64,000 nt of DNA from contig MU400678.1 of assembly GCA_022578965.1 (NCBI GenBank), positions 27,155 to 91,154 of the forward strand. Reading direction: 5' to 3'. Each line of letters opens with the position of its first letter. Positions within the stretch are counted from its first letter, which is position 1. The position numbers and the translations under genes are program-made. Under the pieces are notes generated by a model that saw only the letters and a list, made by a program, of their open reading frames with translations, made no database searches and was not told the DNA's origin. Origin of the DNA: Xylaria sp. FL1777 (Eukaryota; Ascomycota; Sordariomycetes; Xylariales; Xylariaceae). Positions 36,101-47,950 of this stretch are shown here, piece by piece.

Positions 36101-36208
36101 AAGGATTATAGCAATTAATTAATAAACAAATCAAACATATAAGTTAATAATAATAAATTGTTTGTTTGTAAGTTTTATAGTATTATTTGTTATAAGTAAA
36201 AAATTGCA
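33120..36208. other. T-rich eroded DNA, probably - strand coding relic, unassigned
   Basis: The strand asymmetry (T over A on +) continues to about 35.9 kb and suggests one large gene on the - strand. In one - strand frame the stretch 34860-34390 is very basic (Lys/Arg/Gln) with several Cys codons, but in a different frame from 32577-33119, so indels or separate genes are involved. No gypsy, LINE or DDE motif was found. Confidence 0.35.
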
Positions 36209-36505
36209 GCAGTATAATTATGCTAGATTTATTATAATACTTTAATTGCAAGAAAATAAGTTATAACTTATGTATTTAAGCAATTAGGCTATATATAAAT
36301 TAAGAAATAAAACAATTAATAAAAAAGCTATGTAATAATATAAATAAAGCAACTATAGCTAATTTTTATTATGTTATTTATAATGTTTAAGTTTATGCTT
36401 TAAAATTTAGCACAATATTTACTTTTTTATTTCTATTATATAACTTAGCTTAAATTTACTTTAATTAGCTAGTTAGCTTGTTTAATTACTTTATTTTACT
36501 TTAAT
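36209..36505 (+). repeat. 297-bp repeat family, copy 3
   Basis: A direct copy of 18700-18996 with the same length and start (GCAGTATAATTATGC). Differences from copy 1 are mostly C/T and G/A. No open frame. It follows the T-rich relic and precedes unassigned DNA. Confidence 0.85.
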
Positions 36506-37974
36506 AGTTAATAATAAAAGGCTAACAATAAAGAAAATGTTATATACTACTATAATATAGCTAATATAATAATAGCATAGCTTTAGGATTTTAGTATGCT
36601 TAGTAAATATATATTCTATAAATATTAGCTAAATATAACCTTATTGCACTAAGTTATTTACTTTTATTTTTAGGATTAACATTACTGTTAAAAAGTATTA
36701 CAATAAGTAGTTTATAATATATAAAAGCTAAATATTAATTAGCATATATACCTAAACTAAGCTAAACAAAAATACATATTATAAAAAATATAGCAGCTAA
36801 AGCAAAGTAAATTTTTAAATAACTGCAATAAGTTAGCAATTATTTTTAGCTATAAATTAGATCTGCAAATATACTAAAGTAAACATAAGTTAAAGTAGTA
36901 GTAATAGTAATAATAGTAAAGTTAGTTGTTAAAACAAATAAAATTAGCAAAAGTAAGCAAACAGGCATTTTTTTTAATACTTATATAATTAGCACTTTAG
37001 CTATATATAGCTTTGTTAGCTATTTTTGCAATTAGTACACTTTTATATAAATTATATTCCATTTTTTAATTTTAATAATGCTTAGAAAATCTTTACTTAA
37101 GTAAGTTATAGCTTTATTAGCAACTCTTTTTTTTATTTACTTTTAAACAACCTTTTTAACTGTATACCTCTATATATACGCTATATTGTTTAAATATAAA
37201 TTAAATATGTTAATACATATACTGCGCATAAACTAACTATTAACTAAAATAGCTAGATATTTTTATAAAACTATTTTAGAACTTTTAATAGCTAAACAGT
37301 TTTGCAAAGTTATTGCTAAACTAAACTTATCTTTTTTATAGTATTAACTTATATAAACCGCTTTTAAATATATATTAATTATAACTTAATAATACTTTTA
37401 ATAAAATAGCTTAAATTAAACAATTAGTTTATTATATTTTTGCTAGCTTTTTTATTTTTAATAATTTTATAACTAAACACTTTTATTAGATTATTTAACT
37501 TTTCGAACTAATATTTTTTTAAGTTTTTTGAAATATTTAGCGCATAGTACAATTAGTGCTAGTTCTAAAGTACTTTTACTTCTTAATCTAAGAATTTTGT
37601 TTTTAAGCAGCAATACTTTTATGCTTTTGTTGCGCTATTAACGTATAAACTTTACGAATTTTATAAACGTCTAAAATTTCTTTAAAAACCGAAGTATTTT
37701 ATACGTAGTATAATTTATATTATCTTAGGAATACTTACGCTTTTTTAAATAGCTTATAATATATAAATTATTTTAGGTTGTTTTTAAAACCTTTTTTTAA
37801 CTATATAGTTACTTAACAATACTAATAGCTTTATAAGCTAACTTATATTTACTTAACTAATTAACTTACTTAATATATATAGCTATAAATTTTGCTAAAG
37901 GTATAACACTTTTGTTTTTATATTAATTAGTTATTACTGCAAGTATTACTGTTTTAGCTAAGTTTTAAACCAAA

Positions 37975-38033
37975 GCGCTTAGTTAGCTAGTTAGCTAGTT
38001 AGCTAGCTAGTTAGTTAATTAATTAACTTATTT
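37975..38033. repeat. Simple repeat (TAGTTAGC)n grading into (TTAA)n
   Basis: A run of TTAGCTAGTTAGCTAG-type words followed by TTAATTAATTAAC. The two motifs differ by single transitions (GC to AT), so the tract may once have been a uniform AGCT/TAGC repeat. Confidence 0.75.
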
Positions 38034-41000
38034 ATTTACTTATTAATTTATATTTTTCTTAATTAATAAATACGTTCAATTTAATATAAATTATATCTGT
38101 AATAAAGTAGTAAATTATTGCTTTTAATATAAGTAGTTAAATTTAGTTAATTGAAATTAATTAGCTAATGTTATATTAAACAGCTATTTTAGGCTTTAAT
38201 TAACCTAACATTTTACTAAAAAAGCTACTTAAGTAAAAATAAAAGGTTAATGCTTTAGCTTAACTTGCTATATAACCTTTAGTTTTTTACGTTATAATTA
38301 AAATATATTACTAAATAAATATAACATAATACTACAGAATGCATTATTATAGCATTATTAGTTATTTTCTTTTTTAAAATAATATATTGTTTTATGTTGT
38401 TTTACTATATAATATGTTTATAAAGGCTTATAAATACCCTAATTTTTGTATTTTCCTGTATTAAAATAAAGCAAAAAAGCTTATAAAAATTATACCTTTT
38501 TTTTAAGTATAAAAAAAAAATATAGTATACTTATTTTATAACTACCTTTAAATATACTTAATTAATTAAAACATTAAAAATTTAGCATTTAAACAAAACA
38601 GAATTAATTAAAATTAATAATTAAAATATAGCTATTTTTAGTAATATAGTTTATAAAAAGTCTACTATAAAAACAAAGATATTGCAGTAATATTTTAATG
38701 CTTAGCTATATAATTAAGCTATATTTAGCTATTAAAAGCTTTTATAAATATATATTTTTTAAGCTATATATACTAGCATTAATACTTGTAGCTATTACGT
38801 TTTAAGTATTAATAATACTAAAAAATATTATTAGATCTTGTTTTAGAAAAACAAGCAATTAAAGCTGCTTGTTTTTTATATATATAGCATTTTTTCTTTT
38901 TTTCTTTTAATTATTAAAAATGCCTTTAATACATTTATTTTGATTTTTTTAAGAACTAATATGCTTTTGTTTTATACTTTTTGTTAAGTTTAAGCAGTAT
39001 ATACTATATATTATTAGCATTAAGGATGCTTACGCTATAATACTTTTGTTTGGTTAATAGCTATACTAGTTTAATTTTTGTTAAAATGTTTTAATGTTTT
39101 ATGTTTTTATAATATATTTTTATAGTAAGGTATATAAAATAAATGTAAATCTTTTTGCTTTGCTATATATTGCTTTTATTAATTACAATAAACTTTTATT
39201 TATTAATTATTAAATATATTGCTTTTTATAAGAAAATCAAAATTATATATAATTTTATTATAACTATACTGTTCTAAATTATATTTTTATGTTTTTTATT
39301 TTTTGAAAACAACTTATCTTAGTTAATAAAGATCTAGTTATATTATTATTTTATTTGTTATGTTGCGCTGCTTTTTTATTTACTTTAAGCTTTTTAGCAA
39401 TAGTTATTAACCTAAAAAATAGCTTACATATATTATTAATACTTATACGAACTATATTAATGTGCTAATTGTTGCTTTTAGCTGCTGTTTAATAACTAGT
39501 AGTAGTTTAGCTAAAGTACTCTAAGGTTTCATAATTATAGCCGCATAGTATGCTATATAATACTGTTAGTTTTTATTTTTTTATACTTAATTAACGAATT
39601 TTGCTAGACTTACATATTTATTAAAAATTTGTAACGATTTTTTTTTTAATAGTAATAACTTTAAAAAACTATTAGCAATACATAGAATTAATATTATAGC
39701 AAACTAGCTACTTATTTATAACTATTATAGTTTGCTTAATATTTAAGCAATAAATATAGCGCTTAACTTTTTACGTTTTATGTTTTGCTATTTAAAGCTA
39801 AATAATAGTTAACCAGTTAATAATGCAAAACTAAAAGCTTTGTTTTTAAGTAAAGCGTTATATTACGCTTAGCACTAAAACAACTCCTATAAGTATAAAT
39901 TTATTACATATATATTATGTTAAACTATTAAAGCTTATAGCTATACAATTATTATATTTAAATTAACTAACAACTAGAATTTTATTGCTAAGGCTATATA
40001 TTATATTACGGTTAACTTATGTTTTATATTAATTAAATAGCAAACTGCTAAACTAAATCATTTATTACTACTATTAAATAACGTATGTTTTAGCTGCTAT
40101 ATATTAAAACATTTTTTGTTGTTATTAGCTAAAATGAACTGCTATTATACTTTTTATGTTTGGTTTATAAAGTGGGTAATTATAAGGTAAAAAAAACACT
40201 AGTAATAATTAAAACATAAGCATAATTAATTAGTTAGGTTAAAAAATAAACAGAATAATTTACGCAAAAAAACCTTGTTTTTACTTAAGCAAATATATAA
40301 CGCATACTAAGAATAGCTGCTTTATTAGCAGTACAAAGTATAAAAAAATAACTTAGGTTTAAGTAGTTTATTATGCTATATATATACTCTTAAGTTTTTT
40401 GCTATAACTATAATAAATAGCAATATTTCATAAAATATAACTAGTATTAGTTAGTATAAGTTTAGTTTTTTTAAGTTAATAAATAAGTTATAAATTATTA
40501 TAAAAAACCTTATAATATTTAAGTTTTGATTTTAGATTTGTTTTTTTTTTAAATCTATTAGTTATTTTAGTTATTTATTGATTTAATTATAATAGCATAT
40601 ATGTTATAAAAGTAAAATATTTAGTAATTATTGTTAGCTATTTTTTTTAAGTAAAGAAATTATTTAGATTTTTATAAAATAATAGAATTGATTTTTTTTA
40701 TAATAGAATTAATGTTTTTTATAGCAAGTAATACTTGTTTTATTTTCTGTAGTAATATATTATTTGATATATAATTAGTTTTATTTGTTTTTACATTATT
40801 AAAACGTATATTTAAATAAAGCTGCTTTATAGCATTTTAAGATAGTTTTGCAAAACATTTATAAAAAGGCTATTTTTTTTTAGTATGTTAAATATATTTA
40901 ATAGTTAGTTTAATGCTATAAATGTTTTTGTTTAGGGCATTTTAAGCATAAGCTTCTTTTAAAGTAAATAACTTTATTTGTTTTTAAATATTATAATTAA

Positions 41001-43361
41001 CGTTTGTTGTTTTAATGCTATTTTTAATTATAACATAGTTATTTTGTGGATATTTGCTTTTATAAACAATAGTAAACATAAATAAATCTTTTTTATTATG
41101 TATTTATAAAACTAGTTTTTAGTCTATAAAAAGTAATAAAAATTTTAGTAGTATTAAAATTATAACGTTAAAAAATTAATTTTTTATTGATTTTATTTTA
41201 TTAGTAAGTATTATATAGTATAAATAGCAAATTAAATAGCTAATATATATAAGATTTTTTAAATAAACAAAAAGATCTTTTGCTTTTGTAGTAATAACTA
41301 GTATATATATATTATATTTAGGATTAATAATTTGCTAAACAAGAAATAACATAGCTAAAAAATTTGCTATGTTTTTTTAAGCATTTAAAACACTGTTTAA
41401 GTGGTATTAAGCTTGTAATTTAAATTAGAGCAGCAGCTAGATTTTAGGCTTTATGCGTGAACAATTTTTTGCTTTTGCAAGAATTAATGCATAAAGGCTT
41501 AACTAGTAGTTTATTAATTAATTTTTTTATAAAAATAAAGCGTAACAATTGTTTTTTTTTTTCTTAATAGCTTTAGGCTTTTAGTTAGCATAAAGCTATT
41601 ATAGCTAACTGTTTTTTTACTTTTAACTTTTTATTGCTTAGTATTAATTTTATAGTAAAATTATTAATAATGTAATTAGATCTAGTTTTTTTTAAATATT
41701 TATTAACTTTTCGAATTTTAAGTTATATTATACTTTAAAATTAATATTAAACAAAGGTTTTAAGTGCAATACTAAATAGATTTATATTTTTTTTTTAACT
41801 TTACGGATTTTAACAACGAATATTTATATTATTATAGCTTTTTTTTTTACTTTAGCAATTTGTTTATGCAGAAAAGAAATCTTAAGCACTAAAAATTAAA
41901 GATATATTTATGACTATAAGCTTATTTAAAAAGAATTTAAAAAGTTAAATAAAACTAGTTGTTATTTAGTAATAATGCTAATAAAAAAAAGAAAACAAGT
42001 TTTGTTGCAATTATGCTTTTTAAATAAAATGCATAATTACATAATAATTGCATATAGTATTATTTTTTATATGTGCTATTTTTACGTTTTAAATTAGTTT
42101 TTTTAGTAAGCTTATTAAACCTGGTCTATTATTTTGCAAAGAAGGCATTTTAGAAGTAAAAAGTAAAAAGCTTTAATAAAAAGCTTAATAATATTACTAA
42201 AAAAAAATCAATTATTAGTACAATAAATAATAGTAATAAAACTAACTTTTTAGCTAACAATTATATACTAAGAATTAAGCTGTACTAGTTATAACGCTTA
42301 TAATAAAAAGTAGCACTTAAAAACAAATTTTATTAAAAACATAATATTTTTAGTTTTTAACTTTTGCTTTAATAACTTAAGTAGTATTATTACTTTTATT
42401 ACTGCTAGCATTTATAAATATATAGCTATTGTTTATTACATTAATAACTCAAGTAATGCTAATATTTTTATTGCTGCTAGAAATTATAAGCGTTTTGCGT
42501 TTTTTTTTTTTTTTTTTTTCAAATATAAAGTAACTATACTTTTTAGTTCTTAGCACTAATTTTATTATTACTACTAGAATAAAATAGCATAAAATAAAGT
42601 AGCATAGCTATAAATACTAGTTTAATACTTTTATATATTAAATAAACCATATAGTATACATTTTAGTACAATAAATTAATTAGTATTAAAGAAATAAAAT
42701 AATTAAATAAAACATGCTTAATTAATGCTAAACTTTTATAACTTTTACTGTTTGTTCTTTTTATATGTTTTAAATTTATCGCTAAGTTTATAAAAAAATA
42801 AGTATACTTTTTGTTTAATTATATTATAACTAAGCTATGCTTAAATATATTATATAATTACTTTATTTATTATAATTTATTTTATTACTTATTTATATAT
42901 TTTATATAGCTATATGCAGAAAAATTAATTAAGCATATATATTAAAAGAAGCATAAGCTTTTTATAAGTTTTAAAGTATGCTATAAGCTAGCTATTTTAA
43001 AACTTAAAAAGTGCTTTAAATTAAAGAAAAAATAACATTAAAGAACATATAACAACTTTTCTTCTTTTTTTCTGTTTTATAAGCACTACTTGTTTATTTA
43101 GCTAATTAATATACTATTAATGCTATAACTAGCTACTAATAAGTTTAAAGAAACAATAAGTGGGCTAAAAAACATACTAACTACTATAAAAAACCTACCT
43201 CTTTTATAAGAAATAAAAAAGTAAAGTAGCAAAAAGAAAATACAAATGCGCATACGGCATAAAAGCAGCTTTTATATAAAGGTTACTAAAGCAGCGCTAG
43301 CTTAGTTAATAAACTAAACATACTAAACAGTTAAGCTAAACATTTTTAATAGTTAATATAT

Positions 43362-43397
43362 TATTAATTAATTAATTAATTAATTGATTAATTAATT
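43362..43397. repeat. (TTAA)n microsatellite
   Basis: About nine TTAA/ATTA units with a single G interruption. A second, looser (TTAA)-rich patch lies at 43510-43550. Confidence 0.8.
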
Positions 43398-44066
43398 TAC
43401 TTTAACGTTAAATATAAAGCTTTAGCCACTTTATATACTTTTTAAAAGGTTTTAAATATAGTAAACTTTATTTATAATATAATAGAATATGTTAGTATAA
43501 AGGGTTTAGTTAATTAATCAACTAATTAATTAAGTAATTAATTAGTTTAACTAATATATATAGTGTATTACTACTAAATATAATGCTATTTTATGCCTTT
43601 AAAGGCTTTATTATTTTAATGCTTATAGTTATTATAACTTAATCCTTTAAGCTAAAAACTGTTAGTTTTTTGTTTAATATGCAAATTATTTAGCAAGTAG
43701 TTAATATATTATAAGATTTTAATTATTTTATATCTTTTTTTTTTTTATATTAATAGATTTGTTTTTTAATTTAGTTTTTATGTTTATACTATTTAACTTA
43801 TTTATTAATGCTTAGCGATTAATAAAAAAGCAAGTATTTAAAAAAACATTTAGCTTTATACTGCTAAGCAACTATATGCTATTTAAATTAGTGAACTTTA
43901 ACAATTAAATATATATAAATAAAAATTTTTTGCTGCTTTTTTTTTTATTATTAGTTTTTTTGCTATTATTTGTTGTTTTGTTTAAACATAAAGTAACTTT
44001 AAAGAACGTTTTTTCTTAGGCTTTATACTTAGTTATAGCTAAGCTAGTTATATAAGCTATACTTGT

Positions 44067-45571
44067 TTAGCTAAAAATAATAAGCAATTTAATAACTTTT
44101 AGTACTTTTACTTTTTGTTTTTTAGAACTAGGAAATAGTGGTATAATACTATTTTTTAAAGCTAGATAATATATTGTTTTGTTATTTATTTTTCTAATAA
44201 AAACATAAGCAGGCAGTTCTATGTAAAAATAAACACTTAGCGCTAAGCAAATATATATTGCTATAAAAAACAAAATAAACCTTTTTGCTAAAAATTTACT
44301 TCTGTTTATTATACTTAAACTAAAATAAATATTAGTTGTTATAATAATTAGCATTTTTTTATTGAATAGATTATAAGCTAAAATAACTAAGTTAAATCTT
44401 ATGTTTTTATAGAAACTTTTTTTTTTTTTTTATTACTTGCATTTATTTATGCATATAAGTGTTTTTAAACCTTAGTAAAATATTTTATTGTTAGTATACT
44501 TAGCTTATGTTTTAACAAAAAAATAAATAAAAACAAAGCATAGTTATTATACTATAAAAATAACTATGCTGCTTTAAAATTAATAATATGCTATAGCTTA
44601 TTATTATGTATAATAAGTTGAAATTTATTAATAAGCTTAAAATAAAGCAATAAAAAGTTATTTGTTGCTTAAGCATTTAATATATTCTAGTTTTTTTTAG
44701 TTTAAGTTCTAAAGCGGAATTAATTTAAAAGACTACGTAATTGTATATTGCCCTGTGCTTTTATTTGCTGTTTTAAGCAAACCGATTTTGCAACGTTTTT
44801 TATTAGTACTAAGCCTTTAGCTCTTTTAATAACGCAAGCAATTTAAGCAATTGTTGCTTTTTTATTGCTATTGCTTATAATTTTAATGGCTTTATAAGTA
44901 GTATAACTTTTATGTCCGTTATTTATATTTTATATATATTAATTGCTAGAATTATAATTGTTGCTTTTTAAGTTTTATTATTAGCATTTTTTTTATTTTT
45001 TATGCGTTAAGTGCTTACTTAAAGTATAGCTATATATTGCTTATATAAAGGCTATTAAATTTGTTAAACTTTTAGCTAGCAATATACTACTTATTAAAAA
45101 AAACTAAGCAAAGTTGCTAACTATAAAAATATATAAAAAGCTACTAAATTGTTTTTTGTTTTTTATGTTATAGTTTTTATGCATAGCTTTTTTAACTTAA
45201 AATAAAAGTTTAGCTAAAATTATGCTAATTTTATTAATAATAAAGATAAGCTTATTTTGCTATAGTTATATAGTACTTTTATTTCTTAATATTAAACTTT
45301 AAAAAGTTTGTTTATTGCGCACTTTAAACTTTATTGCTAAATGTATTATAATGCTATTAATACTTACTGCTACGCTTTTAATAAAAGCAGTAATTAATAT
45401 TTTGTTTTTTTTTTTTAACTAAAAGAACACTTTATATATAGCTTAAATAACAACGGATTTTCTAGTGCTGCTTTGTTTTCTTAAAAAACTAATAGTAGTA
45501 AGTAGTTTTAGTACATTTCTTTGTACTGCGTTAGCGTTAAAGTCAAGCTTTTAGCACATAAGCAAAACTGC
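44067..45571 (-). pseudogene. Pif1-like (Helitron-type) DNA helicase relic
   Basis: This is a superfamily-1 helicase, as found in Helitron Rep/helicase proteins and Pif1. Read leftwards from 45571: a KLDFNANAVQRNVL segment, then LRKQSSTRKSVVI where a 'G.GGTGKS' Walker A is expected (45449-45472). Next come ILITAFIKSVAVSINSIIIH, matching 'LITAPTGSAAVNINGxTIH', then FIINKISII, the eroded 'IIDEISMI' Walker B (45221-45244), and VSNFAxF, the 'GDFAQF' box (45101-45121). These share one frame. The C-terminal piece 44067-44354 (95 codons, stop-free, another frame) contains ELPAYVFIRK and NSIIPLFPSSKKQ, which fit the late helicase segment with 'LP.YV.V' and 'VPI.P'. No Helitron ends (TC...CTRR with hairpin) or Rep His-motif were located. 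Confidence 0.78.
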
Positions 45572-47607
45572 TTTACTTTGTTTTGCATTTAAACTTTTTT
45601 TTGCATATATTATATAGCTAATAATGTAGTATTTTATTAAAAGAAAATATTTAATAAAAGCAGTATTGCTTTCGAAATTATTTAATGCTAATATTTAAAA
45701 ATATTATTAGTTTTAATTAAACTTAAAACTTAATATTATAAACTTACTTCTTTTAACTAGGTTTTTATAGTTATATATACAACTTAGCTTTTTTGAAATA
45801 ATATACTTATTTTTTTTTTTAATGTGGTTTTTTAAAGTTGCTAATTTGGGTTATACTAGTTATATTAGTACAACGCTAATTTGTTTAGCTAGTATAACAT
45901 TATCACTATTTTTACTATTTTTTATCTAGTTAAGAATATTTGTTTAATTTTTAATAAATATATTAAAACGCGCATTTTTAACGTTTTTAACGTTTGCTTG
46001 CTAAATAAGTTATTTAAAGTTATTTAATATATTAAGTAGCTTATTTACTTTTTTAAGTAACTGTTTAAACTAGTTAAAATTATAACATAAAAAATACAAA
46101 GATTTCTTTAGCTAGTTTTTTTTTATGTTTATTAGTTGCTAATTATTATTAAATAGTAAATTATTATTATTTATTAAATTAGCTTGTTAATCTTTTTATG
46201 CTTTAGCGTTTTTTGCTGCTTTTTTTTTTGATTTTTTTAGCTAATTTAGATTTTTAACTTTAAATAAAAGCTTGCTATTTAACCAAGCGCAATAATAATT
46301 CTAAAGTTTAAAAGCAAGCATTTTAATTAAAGTACTAAAACGATGCTATAAAACAAATAATAAAAGCTTTAGTATAACGCTTTAATTTAAATCGTTTGTA
46401 TTTATGCTATTAATAGGTTGTTTATTAAAAACTAGAATTTGCTTTTTATTAACAAGCTTTTAAACTATTTTTTTAAAAAAGAAAGTATTCTTGTTTATTA
46501 GAAAATAATGTAGTAATAATTCCTTTTTTGGTTTTTCTATAAAATAAAAGCTGCTTATATAATTATATAAATATATGTCTTAAAGCATTGTTTTTTTATG
46601 CGTATAAACTTGCATATAAAAAGAAACCTAACTTTTTTTGCTTAATAAGTTTAATAGTAGCTAAATAGCGTTAAAATTAAGGCAATTAATTGTGTATTAT
46701 AAGAGAACTTTTAGTACGTAAGTATAAAAGTAGTTAAGGTTAACTATAGCTTAGTTTTTTATAAATAAATAATAGTTTAGTATTTTAAGCAAATTAGCAT
46801 AAACTTTAATAGCTAAAAGCTTTTAAGCAGTTGCTAGCTTATTAAAAAGCAAAGCTATAAACTTACAGAAAACTATATTAGTTTTATTATTTATTATAAA
46901 AAATAGCACAATAAAATTGCTTTTTACTTTTTTTATGTTTTTTTTATAAGGTTGTTTTTATTAATATTACGCTATTTAATTTAAGATTTTTTTTGCAAAC
47001 ATTATAGGTTTATAATGTTTAATTAGCGCTTTTATTATATAATTTAGCACATAGTATATAATAAAAAAAGTTTAAAGGCATTTTTATAAAAATATAAAGT
47101 TATAGTTACATTAAAATATTAATGCTATAGTTAAATTAGTTTTGCTAATATGCAAATAGTTTTTTTTAATTTTAACGAAGCTATTTTTAATTATATATAT
47201 TACTTTTATTAACGTTTAAGAATAGCCAAATTAACAAGCTGTTTTTTTATGTGGTTTTTTTTAACAAGTGTTTATATAAACGTAATAATTGTTATAAACG
47301 TTTAAAAAAGCATACTGCTGTTTTATATATAACATTAATAATGTTTTATTAAACTAGAAATGCTTTAATATATTTAAAACGTTAATACAAGTAATAATAC
47401 AGCTAACATTATTAATTAAATTGTTATTTAAACATTATTTCTTTTATTAGTATTCTAAATTTTAATTACTTAGTAAGCATAGTGCACTTTGTTAAAAAAA
47501 GAATTTATATAGCTAATAATATGCTTTTTTAAGCCTAGGATTCTATTAGTAACTAAATTATTAGTTAGTTTATATATTGTAATATTGCTAGCTAGCTATA
47601 ACATTTT
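45572..47607. other. Probable upstream part of the helicase element (Rep domain expected); unreadable
   Basis: T-rich on +, in keeping with - strand coding that leads into the helicase at 45571. A Helitron Rep endonuclease domain would belong here, but I could not find its HUH motif or two-Tyr motif. 46200-46260 reads Lys/Ala/Asn-rich on the - strand. Confidence 0.35.
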
Positions 47608-47950
47608 ATGCAAATAAAGGCTTTTTTAATTATTGCTTTTTATTATATTATAATATATAGCAACTTTACTAAATGCTTTAGCTTTTATTACGTTTTTAAC
47701 AAACATGTTTATATATATTTAAAATATTTAAGCAGCAGTTATAAGATTTTAATATATAGTTCTAGCAAATTTAAGGCTTTATTAATTACTATTAAAGCTT
47801 ATTTAATACTTATTTAGTGCTTTAGCTTATGCTAGGTTTTTAAAAAGCGTTATTTTAAAGATTATAAAGCTGCTTTAATTCTTAAAATTAATAATAAACT
47901 AAATTATAAGTAGGCTATACATAACAATTAGCAATTATAATTAACCTTTA
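47608..47950 (+). pseudogene. Unrecognised short coding relic
   Basis: A stop-free stretch of 69 codons (47608-47817) continues beyond its TAG in the same frame with coding-like text (KKRYFKDYKAALILKINNKLNYK). Inferred ancestral composition is rich in Ser/Thr/Pro. No domain is recognisable. Confidence 0.3.

Larger units (their letters stand above)
36506..44066. other. Seven and a half kilobases of eroded DNA; simple repeats only
   Basis: No coding frame or transposon motif could be named. 38.9-41.9 kb is T-rich on +, the rest mixed. Simple-sequence tracts are listed separately. Short palindromic words built from TTAGCTAA and AAGCTT are very frequent, a result of GpC retention. Confidence 0.4.
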
